Source: Micromussa lordhowensis (lineage: Eukaryota; Cnidaria; Anthozoa; Scleractinia; Lobophylliidae). Taken from it: DNA of 64,000 bases. Location of the stretch: positions 447,701 to 511,700 of the forward strand of contig OZ026609.1 of assembly GCA_964020085.1 (NCBI GenBank). The letters are read 5' to 3'. Positions 34,793 to 48,574 of the stretch are shown in pieces. Positions within the stretch are counted from its first letter, which is position 1. Each line of letters opens with the position of its first letter. Below the pieces are notes generated by a model. The model saw nothing but the letters and a program-made list of their open reading frames with translations, did no database searches and had not been told where the DNA came from. A program made the translations under genes and the position numbers.

Positions 34793-37700
34793 CTATAGAA
34801 GCAAATTGCAAAGGGCTTGCATGTTTAGAAAACTTAAACCTTGCATGTTTAGAAAATTTAATTCTGCCAAACTTTGCCCCTCCTCTCTACTTTTTTTCCT
34901 CATCAGGCTTTTTGACACTGCCATAAATAAATAAATTCCAGTTGATACTTGAAATGACAACTTATTGGGAGCATGTCTCAGCAAAACGCTGGTCTTCCCT
35001 AGTGTCGGTAACCCCTTGAACCCTCCTACCTTAATGTAACTTTTTCATCCCCAACCCACGCCAAAAAAACAACAACTAAACTCCACTCATTGTCAATTGT
35101 ACGCCTACATTCGACCACCTAGGCACACAAATCACGATCCTATAAAAATCTTAGGCGGGTAAAAATTGACTTACCAAGATCGTTATTATCACAATTAGAG
35201 CCACAACAGCAATGCAAGCAACCACAGTTCCCACAATAACTCCAGTTCGCCTGCCTTCACCATCTCCGACAAATTTTTCTCTAGTTTGGTTAGCTTGGTT
35301 AGCTTGGTTCGGTGGTGTTTGGGAGCTGTTTCTTTCACTTTCTCTAGTTTGGTTAGCTTGGTTCGGTGGTGGCGTCGTCTTTGGACCCTCAGTTGGACAT
35401 TGCTCTTGATCAGCTGTGGACGGATCAGCAAAAACACACAGATTAGATTGCCCGTGTTTCACTAGACACGGGTATAAATGTGAAGATTGGTGATTTATGG
35501 TTAATTATTTTTAGCACATGCGTTTAGTAGCCATATTTCTAGTCAGTGGTATATCTCGCGTGGTGCAAGAAACGGTAAGTTACTATCTGAAGCTGAGGTT
35601 GAAAGACGTCTGCGTTTCTTTTACATGGGAGGCGCGGTGACCTGGTGGTTAGTGCGCTCGACTCCGGATTCAAGCCCTGGCCGGGGACATTGCGTTGTCT
35701 TCTTGGGCTTGATACTTAACTCTCACAGTGCCTTTCTCCACCCAGGTGTATAAATGGGTACCGGCGAATTTAACGCTGGGGATAAGCCTTCGACGGACTA
35801 GCATACCATCCAGGGGGGAGTAGAAATACTCCTGGTCGCTTCATACTACAGAAATCGGGATAAGGTCCGGCCTGATGGGCCCTTGCTTGTATGCAGATTT
35901 TACCATTACCTTCTCTGTCTCTAAAGCACACTTCTGAACTAGCGCAGTAAGGTTGCTTTAATGGAACACCATCTTTGTCGTTTTCACACCAATAGCAGCC
36001 AACGACGCCCTCACATGTTTGAGAGCTGTTTCTTTCACTTTCTCTAGTTTGGTTAGCTTGGTTCGGTGGTGGCGTCGTCTTTGGACCCTCAATTGGACAT
36101 TGCTCTTGTTCAGCTGTGGACGGATCAGCAAAAACACACAGATTAGATTGCCCGTGTTTCACTAGACACGGGTATAAATGTGAAGATTGGTGATTTATGG
36201 TTCATTATTTTTAGCACATGCGTTTAGTAGCCATATTTCTAGTCAGTGGTATATCTCGCGTGGTGCAAGAAACGGTAAGTTACTATCTGAAGCTGAGGTT
36301 GAAAGACGTCTGCGTTTCTTTTACATGGGAGGCGCGGTGACCTGGTAGTTAGTGCGCTCGACTCCGGATCGTACCGGATTCAAGCCCTGGCCGGGGACAT
36401 TGCGTTGTCTTCTTGGGCTTGATACTTAACTCTCACAGTGCCTCTCTCCACCCAGGTGTATAAATGGGTACCGGCGAATTTAATGCTGGGGATAATCCTG
36501 CGACGGACTAGCATCCCATCCAGGGGGGAGTAGAAATACTCCTGGTCGCTTCATACTACAGAAATCGGGATAAGGTCCGGCCTGATGGGCCAATTGGCTC
36601 GTATGCAGATTTTACCATTACCTTCTCTGCCTCTAAAGCACACTTCTGAACTAGCGCAGTAAGGTTGCTTTAATGGAACATCATCTTTGTCGTTTTTACA
36701 CCAATAGCAGCCAACGACGCCCTCACATGTTTGGGAACTGTTCCTTTCCCTGCAGCGAGGATCGAAACATTTTTCTAATCCTGACGTAGGATTTTTGCAC
36801 ATCTTTTTAGGGACTGGCGAGGTTTGATTGCTCGTTGGTTGTATTTCAGGTGCTGAGGGTGGGCAAATAGGATCGCTTAAAAGAATACGAAAAAAACGAG
36901 TGTTAATACACAATCATCTGATAAACGTGAGCCACGCCCCAGTTTTCTTACCAATTAATTAACACGTGTCTCTCACTTGCAAATTCAAGAGAGTTATACC
37001 ACTCAGTTAGGTCATTTTTTATGAAATGCAAAATCATCTCGAAATGGAATTGAGTATCTTAAATAAGAGTGTCATGGTAGGAATGAGTTCCCAGAGTTCA
37101 TTTTATATCTTGTTTGATCGTCAACGAAGTGAAAAATGAGATAGAACAAAAATGCTCGTGGAAAAGTAATTATTTATTCCCTTTTTACAACTTATAACTA
37201 CCACGAGTGTCACATTGTTTTACATTATGGTTATATAAAAATGGGCACGTCTCATTAGGTTTCGACACAGAATCTTCTTTCTGTTTTCAAATTTTCGATG
37301 TTCATACAATTAACGAATTTGGATAACAAACCTGCTGTCGAAGAATTGACTGCGACAGTAACGGAAATCCAAGGAGGATGTGCAAGGGCATTCGCACGTC
37401 AAGTTGAATAAAGAACATTCCCTATCTAAAGAACAGGGGCAAGGTTCTGCAGAGCAGAAGGATTCCCTGACAGCAACCCCTGCAAATAATGAATGTTGAC
37501 AAAGGTGTTAATGAACTGAGCGACATACTGACTCCTTGGTTGGCTGAAGGACTGAAAGAGAGACAGACCAACAGACAGACAGACAGACAGACAGACAAGC
37601 AGACAGACCGACAGACGTACAGACAGACAGGCAATGAGCTGTACGGATAAACAGACACACGTTAACCTGGGAAATGTAACTGAAAACGAACAGATGAGAA

Positions 37701-40700
37701 ATTATCTACAAACCTATAAAGGCATTTGTTCCTATAATCTGTCCCAGCTGGTATTTCGAACATCTTCCACCACTTCCTAGAGCATCAATTCCACCGGATG
37801 GCAAACTGACTTCGTAAAAGCTTTGCATTTGAATCTCTTCCAGATCGCGGCATCCCTTTTTTCTCAAGTATCCTTTGTTGATCAGGTCTTCTGCAATGTA
37901 TTTGTCCTTCTCCGTGATGTGTACGTATTCAACATCTGATGCTTCAGCTGATGAAAGTAAGAAGTCCTCGTGCATGATAAGGAAGCCAGCGCTGTCCATT
38001 ACGAAACAGGAATAGGTTTGTGTCTCTTTACACTTTGGGTAAACCTCGGTCAGCAACCTGTACATGGACATGGACAGCTTACATTGTGTAATATACATAA
38101 AAAGATTGGGGTGAATACTTTTCCAGATTTGAATCGATTGGCCATCTGTCGCATGTGATAATAAATTCTTACCTGTGGAAATAAATAAGCGGAAAGTCAG
38201 CCCCCATAACTCCCAGGACTTCATCGTTTGTGTGATGGATATGACTAGGTTCTCCTCGATACAACGCCCGACCAGCGGTAATCACTACTCCAGCTCCTGC
38301 CGAATCCAAATACGGAGTTGTAAGAGTTAATAAACCCGTGTGGGCCAATGCTGTATAATACCTGAGGAAAAAAATTAGTAAATTTTAGCCATTGGTTAAA
38401 AAGTATAAAGGTGCCTCAAATGGACCACAAATTTGCATTGTGGAGAAATGTTACTGCCTGTAGGCAATTCGTAGTGCATCCTTATGAAATCACCGCAAAA
38501 AGTATACTAAGAAAGGCGATTTCTTGTGTGTTATTCTTACCATGGTCTCTGTCTTGGGTCATAATCAATGAATTCCATAACACCTGGAGTTATTCTAAAG
38601 ACTCCGTTTGATGTACCAATGTATCTCCAGACCAAATATTGCGTGAGCTCCGTTTTGTCACGCAACCACAAGTCTTCAACGTTCCAAGTCGCAATCACTG
38701 TGTCCCGGATGCCACTCTTCAAGCCTGGATCTGTTACTGTTCCTGTTTCGTCCTTCATGTAAGCAGTTAACAGCTCCACGTCGGCCTTTGTCTCATCTTT
38801 GCCTAGATACTCGTATGGGTCTTTATAGGCTCCTGGAGCAAACTTCACCACAGTGGTGTCTATCAGAGGAAACTCATTATTAAACCTAGCTCAGTCATCA
38901 TTTTCGTTTCATAACAACGTATAATTTCTGAGCCGCGGCTAAATCGATATTGAATTTTTATACAACACCACGCACTGATGAATTTGAACATTTTGTTTTT
39001 TAGTGTTAGAGAGTTGTGGAGTGCGGTGCCTTATTTAGAGCTCGATGTTGTAAATGCCCGTGAATATCTTAGCTTTACTATGTCTTTAGTATTTTCCTAG
39101 TATTCTGGTCAATCTTAGCTTAGCCGGACGTTCTTATAAGAAAAGCTTGTCATAAAAGAAAGTAAAAATGGGTGACCTGCTGACTGTCACAATAAGAGCT
39201 TTCTTTTTTCTGCAGTAATCTCATAGTAATTAACCCATCATCTCACATATGTTGAAATACAACTTCGAGAATTTGCCGAATACACAAAACAGTATCCACT
39301 CGTTAAAGTCAGTGACTATCTTTAGCCTTATTTTCGTCTCTTGTTTGGGTGATACAAGGCACACGACACTAAATACATCATCCACCGACTGGGCGGCTGG
39401 GTGGGTCGGCTACCTTTCAATACTTCTCTCAAATACATCTCAACATGCAGGTAATCTTGCAGCAAACAAATTTTGAGAATGAAGCCGGTTACATCAACTA
39501 CATCAGAGGAGTGCTGCTGGGTTCCCCAGCCTGTAGAACAATAGCTAGGGAACAGGTTACTACGTTAACCCATCCAGAACAAACGTAATGCGAAATTCTA
39601 TTACTAGATTAGGGCCAAATCTATGGAATTCTCTGAATAACACCGCACGTGAGCTCCCTCGTAAGAGTTTTAAAACAGAAATCCACAATATGCTTCTGTC
39701 TTTTCTGGCTTCTGAGGATATTTACATTGAATCGCCTTCCATAGTTCAGAAACTTATATCAACTTTTCCACAATGACGGTTAATTCTGCGGTTATTTTGA
39801 TGTGTTAAAGTTGCAATGATGGCAGTTATTCATTTATTTACTTATTATTACTATTTTATTCCCTTTTTTGCGCTTACTCTGCAATGCCATCTCATGTATT
39901 CTCAAGCGATGTATAATACCTCTATTACTTTTCCATTTGCTATGTTAATACTTTAAGGGCTACTTTTCAATTATTTATTTTTCATACCTTGTTCAAATTT
40001 GACAGGCTGTAATGTAAACCTATTTTCTCCTGTCGCTTCCCGCCTCGACTAGCCAATGCTATTTGCGGGAAGCGACCATTTTGTATTTTTCTTTTGTCAA
40101 ATAGTAAATAAAGTTGAAAGTTGAAGTTGAAGTTGGAACAGGTCCTTTGGATACCCCTGACAACAAGGTTATATCATGAATAGTCTACACGAGAACTTAG
40201 AAAGCCAACATGATGCTCGTCACACAAAATTGGTTTTTTTGACGCCCGGTTGTGTCTGCAGCTGCCCACATGATTCATCATTAGGTTCGATCGCTCAACT
40301 GCAGGTAAAGATATAAATTCAGAGAGTAGATTTTAGCTTCCTCCTCATTCAGTTCAGGTCAGATAAGTTCAGATCATGAGTAAGGTCTTTATTTTGCAAG
40401 GCATTTACTGACCGCTTTGCTCTACCTACCTTTAGCAGCATATGTCCCGAACTGAGAACACGGCTTATCCGGGTGATTCAGGTCAATTCGGTGATATTTA
40501 AACGTGTAGTCTGTAACAGAACAACAAGGAAACCACAAAATCAGCCAGATAAAACGTTTGGTGATTGAACTCAGCAATTGGTGTTTCAGTCAGTCTTTTT
40601 CACCGAGGCTGACGTCATGAGTATGTGCGCGTTTTCATCGATCTTCGTTTATAGTTGGGATCGTACTTGTTGGTCGCATGAGCGGGGACGATATTTTCTG

Positions 40701-43700
40701 TTTTTAGCTCTTATTAACCGAGCTAGACGTCTGTATGGGAGAATCTTGACCGAGGTCGTGAGTACAGACCGAACGTCTGAACATTGAACAATTCGTTCAA
40801 TGTAATTGGTTTGTACTAACTGACATTTTGCTTACAAATGGCGATGAGCTGAATTTAATTCTGCCAAAGTTTGCTCTTTGTCTTTACTTTTCTTTCTCAT
40901 CAGGCTTTTTGGCACTGCCATAAATAAATATTATTACATGAAAATAGTCAATGATTTTGAATTTTAGTTAGCACCTTTTCACTGCAAACATTAACGGTCT
41001 AGATGCCGGTCTAGATGGAAAAATGTAGACCGCTTTCGATATCGATTTCAGCCAATCAAATTCGTGAATTTGGTAGTTCCCAGTCCTTGTGAGACAGAGC
41101 CATATCATAAATATTGCCTTTAATCGTTGTAGATGTCACAAATGGACATAAGAATTTACTAACTTTAATTATTCTACTGGGAACTGCAAAGGATTGATGT
41201 GTTCTCATAAAAACTAACCTGCAGGAATTTTGAGTGAGGTAACTTGATCCTCGCCATGAGAAACAGGCACAACCACTCCCACAGAGAAATCAATTCCTGC
41301 TAATGGCGTCCAGAAGTATCTTGAATTAACTTCTTTTACTGTTACTCCTTCCTTCTCTTTCGCCCCTCTTGGCAAAGATCGTTTAGCAACGAATTGTTTC
41401 GAACCGGATTTCCCCCTAGGAAAGAACAAAATGGATGCAGTAGTACACTATCAGTTTTCAGGGCGTCTCTTGCCTGCATGGCAAAACACATTTTTACGAT
41501 CCCGGCCTGCACTACGTAACACCGGGAAGGGCTGTTACTGAATATTTAGTGCCACAAAGAAGTGGATCGCAAGGAGCGTGGGTTAAACATACATACCTTT
41601 TTATTGAATCAAAGACCTCTTCGAACTCTGTCTCTGGCTCCAATGTCCTTATGTCCAGAAAAACGGGATCCCCATACGCATCGGTTGGAGCTGGAAGCAG
41701 CGGGTGAATTAAGGTCCTTCCAGAGTTACTGATCATAAATGCATAGGTGCTTTGACCTTGATTAAAGAATGTGATATCTGACAATAGATCATCCATGTTG
41801 ATATCAGTGCCTGCCACGCCGATAAACTTTCCCTCGTGAAAACAAGGGAGTGTGATCGACATAAGAAGTCCTGGAAATAAAATCAGACAATCCACATGTG
41901 TATTACTTCAGTAATTATTGAGATGGTAATTGCTTGGGCAATCTTAATAAAAGTTGAAAATTGTTCAAACTAAGCACAACAATGTCTGTTAATGATGACT
42001 CTTGTCTTAGTTATTTCAAGATACGGAAAGTCAGTAAGGAACACTCAGGTCAGTGTACCGTTAATAAAGTTTTGTATACCATTTGCGAATTTTGAATCAC
42101 GCATTTTAAATAAAGAGACACTTTTTGCAGTTATTTTAATCGACACAAATGCACGATCCATAAGACGAGTTCCTTCCTCTGATTTATTGTTGCCGATCTG
42201 GGCAGTTTTGAAAATAACTATACCTGCTGGAATTCTCTTTCTGGTTTTTCAACGCGATCGACGATTTGAAAGTTGGGGAAATGAAACGGCTGCGAAGAGT
42301 CTCTTATGCAATTTAAACCAAAGTCTAGGATACGAAATGTTTCGATGAATATATCCTACCTGTTCCAAAAGCGTCAACATAAGGGACAGACACAACTGGG
42401 TCGAGCTGCTTTCCCAGTGCGAATAAATTATAATACGTTCCCATTTTAATTCGTAAGTTCTTGATGTCTTCCACAAAGGTGTATTCTCCTGGCTGCCGAG
42501 ATAAGGCAAGAGCTGATTAGATGCATTTACAATTTAGAGCTCAGTCAGCTATAAAATAGACTGTTTAAGTTGATCAATATCACTTCAAAGGTTATATAAA
42601 CAGTTCAAGAACAGTGTCGCAAATTTCTAAAACGGCAGTTACAGTTAAACCTATAATACACATGAAAAAATTACTCGATTCTGATTGGCAGAGAGCAGTG
42701 CAGTTCAAATGTAACATCGGTGCAAAAAGTGTAACACCAGTGCAAATAAGACATCGTAATTCTGGATAATGATTGGCTGAAAGACAGTGAGAAATTTTGT
42801 AGGCAATGATATCATGTAAAGCAGTGACAAAAATTTTGTCGAATGCGAAAACATGGCTTCAAGAAACATCTTCCGGCAATTTTTCTGCGCGAAGTGTTTC
42901 ATGTTTGTATCATTAATAAGTATTCATTTGGTTTTTCTCGTTCAATTTGAAATTAATTTGCACTTGTGAGTTTTTCAAAAAGCTGAAATTGCACTCACCA
43001 AAGCGGCTCGTGCAATTTCAGCCTTTTGAAAAACTCACTTGTGCAAATTAACTCCAAATTGAACTCGAAACCCTATCATTACCTATACTAATAGGCCGAC
43101 ATCTGAGGGCCTTAACAAAACTTCTCTATTTTGGAGGTGTCCGAAATATAGAGGTATATATGAATAATATACGGAATATATGAATAAACGGAATATATGA
43201 ATTATGGTTTCCCTAAAACAAAGTGCATTGATTACATAGAGGTGTCCGTATTCTGGAGGTGTCCGTAACGAAAGATTCGACCATATTATCTTGGTAATAT
43301 GCCATGCACCAGGCCAACGGGTGAGTCTCGCAACCACTCTGTCACACAGAGTGATCTACGATATCAGTTGAGCTAACATTTAATTTATTTTATGTCTATT
43401 ACCGTGATGTCTCCAACAGAAGTGTTTGCCAATGCACCATATTTTGCCGTGTTTTGCTTAGCGATGTCTTCTAGAATAGCCTGGTTGACTGCACTGCCCA
43501 ATCCGTACGTTAGAATGGTGACCGAGTTGTTAAGCGCAAAGTTGTTATCTCTTATGGTATGGAATACCAGTTCCTTCCTCGCATCTGAAGGTGCCCCATC
43601 AGTCAGAAATATAATGACCCTTTTCTTCTTTTCTCCCGATTCCTCCGAGACAGAGCCTTTCAGTAGACTGAAAGCTTTTTCAAACGCTAATCTGTATTGA

Positions 43701-44430
43701 GTTTGACCTGTAAATCGAAAAGAGCACAGTAATTAAACTTGACAGCTTTTAAGGGGTGACATGATTGAACGTGTCCGAGGGGTGTTAGGTGACGTTCATT
43801 TGGCGAGGCAGGCATTCGGACAAACACTTAATTCACTCTTGTACTTACAATTAAATATACATAAATATGAAAAAAACTAAAATGAGGTACAAATATTGAG
43901 CTTGGAGGCTAAAATAACTGAGAAGTTTTCGGGTTAGCCTCCAGTAAAGAGTTCGGAGGAACTCTCATATAAAAAGGTCGGAGATGCTTGATGGAAAATT
44001 TGAATTAAAACCTTAAAGGAGACCAATCTGGGCGTGGCTCGAGCTTTATTTGACCATTTGTTCGGGAAAGGAGCGCGCACTAGTATAGCCTAGAAACAAA
44101 AATAAGAGGGTTATGTTACTATGTCTTCGAGTGCAACCTTTATGATACCTGAACGGCTAAAACTAGTGGCTTTTCGTCATGAACACCCTAATTGAGACCA
44201 GAATCCTTGATTTATACCCCCGCGGCAGGCACATATATCAACATGAATGATTTATTGTCTTACCATGAGGCACCAGTCCATCGACATAACTTTTCATTCT
44301 TATGATATTTGTAGGGATCGCCAAAGCTAACCGTTCATTGTAGCAGCGACTTTTGCCTCCAACGTCTCCTGGAGTGGAAGCGTAATTGTTAAACGCCACG
44401 ATACCAACCTACAGTAATAAATTAATATGA

Positions 44431-44464
<34 letters not shown>

Positions 44465-46624
44465 GAGAGTTTTCATTGGCTTAGCCATCATGGGCTATGA
44501 GCCATTATACCATGTTCTACGAATAGGGTAAGCGTACGCGTGATTTTTTTAGGCGTTTTTATTTTTTTTAAAGTTTAGTTTGCTATATTTTGGGCGCGTT
44601 TTTAATAAAACAATTATTCCACTCGCCCTTGTTGGATATGAGATGATTATAGCCAACTCGACGCTATGCGCCTCGTTGGCTATCTACCATCTCATATCCA
44701 ACGCGCGCTCGCGGAATAATTGTTAATTATCGTCTTATAGTACACATGCAGCTCAAATGCATCAGTCACGTATAGTCATCGCCATGAGGTCCCCGGTTTG
44801 GTCGTTACAATTACAATTTATATTTTTTCACCGCAGCAGAGCAGAGATGGCGGAGTGGTGAGAGAGCGTTTGCCTCCCCTTCAATATCACTCGGATTTGA
44901 TCAGCCGGCCCCGTGCCAGAAGTGAGATGAGTTGTTAAGTTGTTGTTGATTTTCGCCATCTCCTAGGGTTTTTCTCCGGAAATTCCGGGTTTCCCTCCTC
45001 CACAACGACCAACATCTCCAAATTTCCGATTCGAGTTTACGACCCGCATGAAAACACCGAGGGGTTATGTATATATAATAATGGGACAGATCCGTTGCAT
45101 GCTCCTGATCACCCACCTGGTCTTTTGGGTTCATGGTGTCCAAAACTGTTTTTGCAGCTTCTGTGGCAATGTAAAGTTTTTCTCCTGTCATGGACGCACT
45201 TATATCGACAACAAGCACTACGTCTTTGGCTTCAGGGGTGGCGGTTTCCACGTAAAACGGTCTGTAACGAGGATCATACTTGTCACATTCCTCTTGGTCG
45301 TCAAACACTGGAAAGTTGGTCATTACACCCTGCTCTGATCCAAAGTACTGCCACTTTATGAAGGGATAAGTTTTCGAGATGTCTTTCATTTCGTTAAAAA
45401 CTCCCTCGTCTAAATGGATTGGGTTTGGAGATGCGCTACCTGAAATCTTCAAACAAACATTTTCGAGATCCACTCTAGAGTGAAATCTTACATCGTACTT
45501 TAAAGTAGATTTGTTGACGTGGCAACACTCTGTTTGTGGTGTAGCTTTCGCTGACCTGGCATACGAGTCCTCAACTGCTTTTTTCAGGCGTTTTGCTACT
45601 TCAAACCTTGTTTTGAACTTGTCAGAGAGTTTCACCGCCAGATGTGGAGTGATGTCTTCTCCTTTGATTGTCCGGTTCTGATATTGAAGGCTGTCAAAAT
45701 AATTCTAAAAGATAACAGATATGCAATAGTTATAACACTTCACTTAGAGAATATAATATGCTTCTTTGTCTAGGACAAGATACGTATGCATATTTCATTC
45801 GTCGGTGGGTGAGTATAAAACGAAACTCTTAGGAAACGTGCATGAATGTGTAAAATTTAGACAACAAATGACCAAGCCATGTCGGGAAAATAGTAATATT
45901 TCGGTAAGAGCTATACCATAGTTTTATTTTCAAAAGCAGAAAATAGCATAAATTGAGGAAAAAGTGAAAAATTGTCTCCAGTCGACAACCAGAGAGTGTT
46001 AAATGGAAAAAGAACTGGAAGAATTCGTTCGCGCCTCAGTGACTCTTCATTTGCGTGTAGCACGTATGACTCAATCCAATTAATCCGGCCTACTAGACGG
46101 ATTTTTAAAAGTCAATAGCAAGCATTTTATGAACAACTGTCTAAAGCCGCCAAAAAAATGTTTCGAAATAGCTGTTTTTAAATTCAAATTGTAAACCTTA
46201 CTAATACATTTCCAAAAGGAAGAAGTTTGAGAGATATTGATCGATGACGCTGCAACAAGCTATGAACCGACTGGTAAATCTGATCAGACGACCTGAACGT
46301 TTGAAAAGAAGATTAAAGTCGTGGGAAAACTAAAATGTGCAGATAGCTTGTGTTTGACTATGTTAAGGCTACACGTCCGTTATTCAAACCAGTTAGACCA
46401 ACAGGTACCACTGACCTAAAATAATTCTCGATTGTTCTTACCTGCATTTCATCTACTCCAAGGGCATCCCTCGCAAACATTTGCAGCTCCCTTCCAATTT
46501 GAGAAGGATCCAGGAGACCGCCACAAACTTTGCTCAATAGCAGAACGTAAAGCGAAAGTGAAAGTTCCCAGAAAGTTTTGCTTGCGAAACGAACTTTTCT
46601 CGCATTCATCGTCCGCTCGACCAT
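34709..46624 (-). CDS. alpha2delta/CACHD1-like VWA-Cache membrane protein, copy 3 (short tail, extra Cys exon)
   Basis: Exons (complement): 46442-46624, 45117-45704, 44264-44408, 43403-43707, 42360-42492, 41597-41870, 41219-41415, 40430-40510, 38541-38859, 38173-38361, 37714-38057, 37332-37479, 36622-36875, 35910-36113, 35175-35413, 34709-34792. They sum to 3687 nt, 1228 aa plus stop, with every phase compatible. Domain order follows copy 2: signal peptide, VWA_N, VWA (DISAS, FLTDGAP), Cache region with RPW-YY, Cys-rich exons, transmembrane helix, RRRR. Two changes separate it from its near-identical sister. An added hybrid Cys-rich exon sits before the transmembrane exon, and a deletion removes almost the whole cytoplasmic tail, leaving 27 residues ending HEQEPEC. 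The reading frame survives both, so the gene looks intact rather than dead, but it has probably lost the tail's signalling motifs. Confidence 0.87.
35175..35413 (-). CDS. copy 3 transmembrane exon with 21-codon linker expansion
   Basis: The same exon as 13889-14064 in copy 2 but 63 nt longer. The added linker contains SERNSSQT, a scrap of the Cys-rich exon, between two NQANQ repeats. The downstream helix (GVIVGTVVACIAVVALIVI) and donor are unchanged. Confidence 0.8.
35625..35905 (+). mobile_element. tRNA-derived SINE, copy 3 intron (first)
   Basis: Same SINE as 14272 with a small deletion in the tRNA-like head. Part of the roughly 710-bp local tandem duplication. Confidence 0.65.
35910..36113 (-). 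CDS. copy 3 hybrid exon (linker fused to half a Cys-rich module)
   Basis: 204-nt exon, phase 1 in and phase 1 out. Its 5' half matches the start of the transmembrane exon (EQEQCPIEGPK, then NQANQTRE). It then switches to the second half of the Cys-rich exon (SERNSSQTCEGVVGCYWC ... CASSEVCF) and uses that exon's donor. A roughly 710-bp local tandem duplication made it: the flanking SINE and linker sequence recurs with that spacing. Copies 1 and 2 have no counterpart. Confidence 0.8.
36325..36618 (+). mobile_element. tRNA-derived SINE, copy 3 intron (second)
   Basis: Same SINE as 14272 with a full head. It abuts the donor of exon 13. Confidence 0.65.
39556..40134 (+). mobile_element. 5'-truncated LINE 3' end
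   Basis: 579-bp insertion absent from unit 1, flanked by GGAACAG repeats (39549-39555 and 40135-40141). The frame from the first base reads the end of a non-LTR reverse-transcriptase protein (RNSITRLGPNLWNSLNN, RKSFKTEIHNMLL). A 3' UTR ends in (gttgaa)n-like repeats. Confidence 0.82.
42921..43081. repeat. foldback repeat, unit 2
   Basis: Counterpart of 20819-20979, same palindrome with a few substitutions. Confidence 0.6.
44455..44740. mobile_element. foldback insertion (unit 2 only)
   Basis: Starts with 'gcaattcgagagttttcatt', also found at 63200, and contains a hairpin pairing 'acaattattcc' with 'ggaataattgt'. It lies in the copy 3 intron between exons 2 and 3. Confidence 0.5.
44835..45005 (+). 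mobile_element. tRNA-derived SINE fragment (unit 2 only)
   Basis: 'gatggcggagtggtgagaga' resembles a tRNA 5' half with an A box. It is followed by a C-rich body. Not found at the matching place in unit 1. Confidence 0.45.
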
Positions 46625-48574
46625 TCCGCTAAGACGTCAACGCAGTTTTACCCTCTTCGACCCGCAAAACAAGTTTAAATGTCCGGTGCGCCAGTGAAAA
46701 TACTGCGTGAAAATACGTTTAATTGTTCCATTATTATGATAACGATTTTTCGTGGTCAGTAGTGCATCAAAGTTACGAGCTGTCGGTAAACAAGGCTTCT
46801 TGAGGGTGCACGTTCTTTAAAGAACTAAAGTAAAGTACTGTGTGGGAATATGAAAAGCAACTTTGATTATGTTCGTCTTTTTTTTACTTCACAAAACGTG
46901 TTATATTACAAGGAAGGTTTTAGATACTCTTCATTGTGTTAAGTAAAATCACTTGAGAATTGAAAACAACGTTTATTTGTAGCAGCGGCTGAACTAAAAC
47001 GTTGCAATCGTGGGTAAAAAATCTACCGAAAGCCTTTATTTTTCCAATCGCCGCCACAGGTTCCACTTATGAGTAGGAAAAGCATAATTTATGAAATTCA
47101 AATTTCCCAATTCTCCTGTCTCTTATAATTTCCGGTATCCTAATTTTGTCCCCTGACAAGTGTTGGAGTGTGATCGGCGAGCCTTATAACCTTTTTACCT
47201 GATTACATTTTGTTGATCTTTGTTGGTTAAATGAAAGAGCAAACTAGATACCAGGACTGATGTCAAAGAACACAACCTTAAAAAATAATACTAGTCGTTA
47301 GTGAATGATATTTTTTTACAGAATATTATGAAAGTTGATAGTCTCCGGCGAGCGTTTGCTTAAATTTCAAAATATGATAAATCAGGATATGGACACTTTA
47401 CACGAAGTCTATATGTAGTGTCAGTGGAAACTGGCTTTTGTGATGGGAACACTTTCTTCTAAACAATAAAGCGCGTTGAAAACTCTAGGCCATTCAGTTG
47501 AGATTAAGAGAGAAACATGTAAATTATTGATGTCCTAATCAGAACTCAATCAAGCAAACAATATTTATTCAGTAAGTTTTTCATCTTCGAGCTAGTTCTG
47601 CAACTTCCCGTGTTAATGCCAGATAAGCTAATAGTTTTATGGCTGCTGGCGGCCGAAGCGAGGTCCAAACAAGTTCTAACGCAATTTGGATCTTTCAGTA
47701 TTTTGATGACTTGCTCGAAATAAGTTTGCAAACATGCTTGACGTCACGGATAATATATCGGACCAATGTATTTAAATTATAAGTGCTAACATTTAATAGG
47801 AATGCAACGTTTTGCGGTTTTTATTACATAATAACGTACTTTGTATTGAAGTCTCTTGTCTGAAAGGTTATTTACCTGTCTTGACTTTTACAATGAATTT
47901 TATAAATGACGTAGTTGTCCTTAACTATAAATAGCCGCATTTTTGCACAAGAAATGTAACAGAATAAAACGACTTTGTGATATAAAAAAAATATATGTGG
48001 GAAGGATGATATTATAGCAGAAATTCGTGCTACGGATATTAATTTAAAAAAAGATATATATTGATGCAGTAGTGTTTCATTCTCTACTTTAACCAACGTC
48101 CGGTCGACTTAATATTTGTCTGTCAGTTTTCAAGATGAACATAGCAACCATTTGTATTCAAATCCAAATAAAGTTTACAACTTCCGTTTCAGGTCGCTGT
48201 CACGAATGATTTAAACGATTAGTTTAAATTGAAGCTGATTGAATTCTTCCTGAAACATGAAAAAGGAAGCTAAGTTTCTTATCTTGATCATATTAAATCG
48301 TACGAATGATGAACACAAACTACTAAAAGTTCTACCATTCACCCATGCCACCACTGCTCTGATTTATTTTATTGATGGACTTCTTTTGGTTAATTATCTC
48401 TCCCTCTATTCTAGCGTAAAGTGTGACACATTTGAAACCTTTTGACTTTGTTAAAGGTGGCTTACCACAGTTTTTCCGAGACTCAGTACCGCGCGCTACG
48501 ATTGCCTGCCCTGGTCACACAGTCCGCTGATAGTTTGCTTCAGTTGATTGGTCTATTGCCTGGTTGATATTTAG

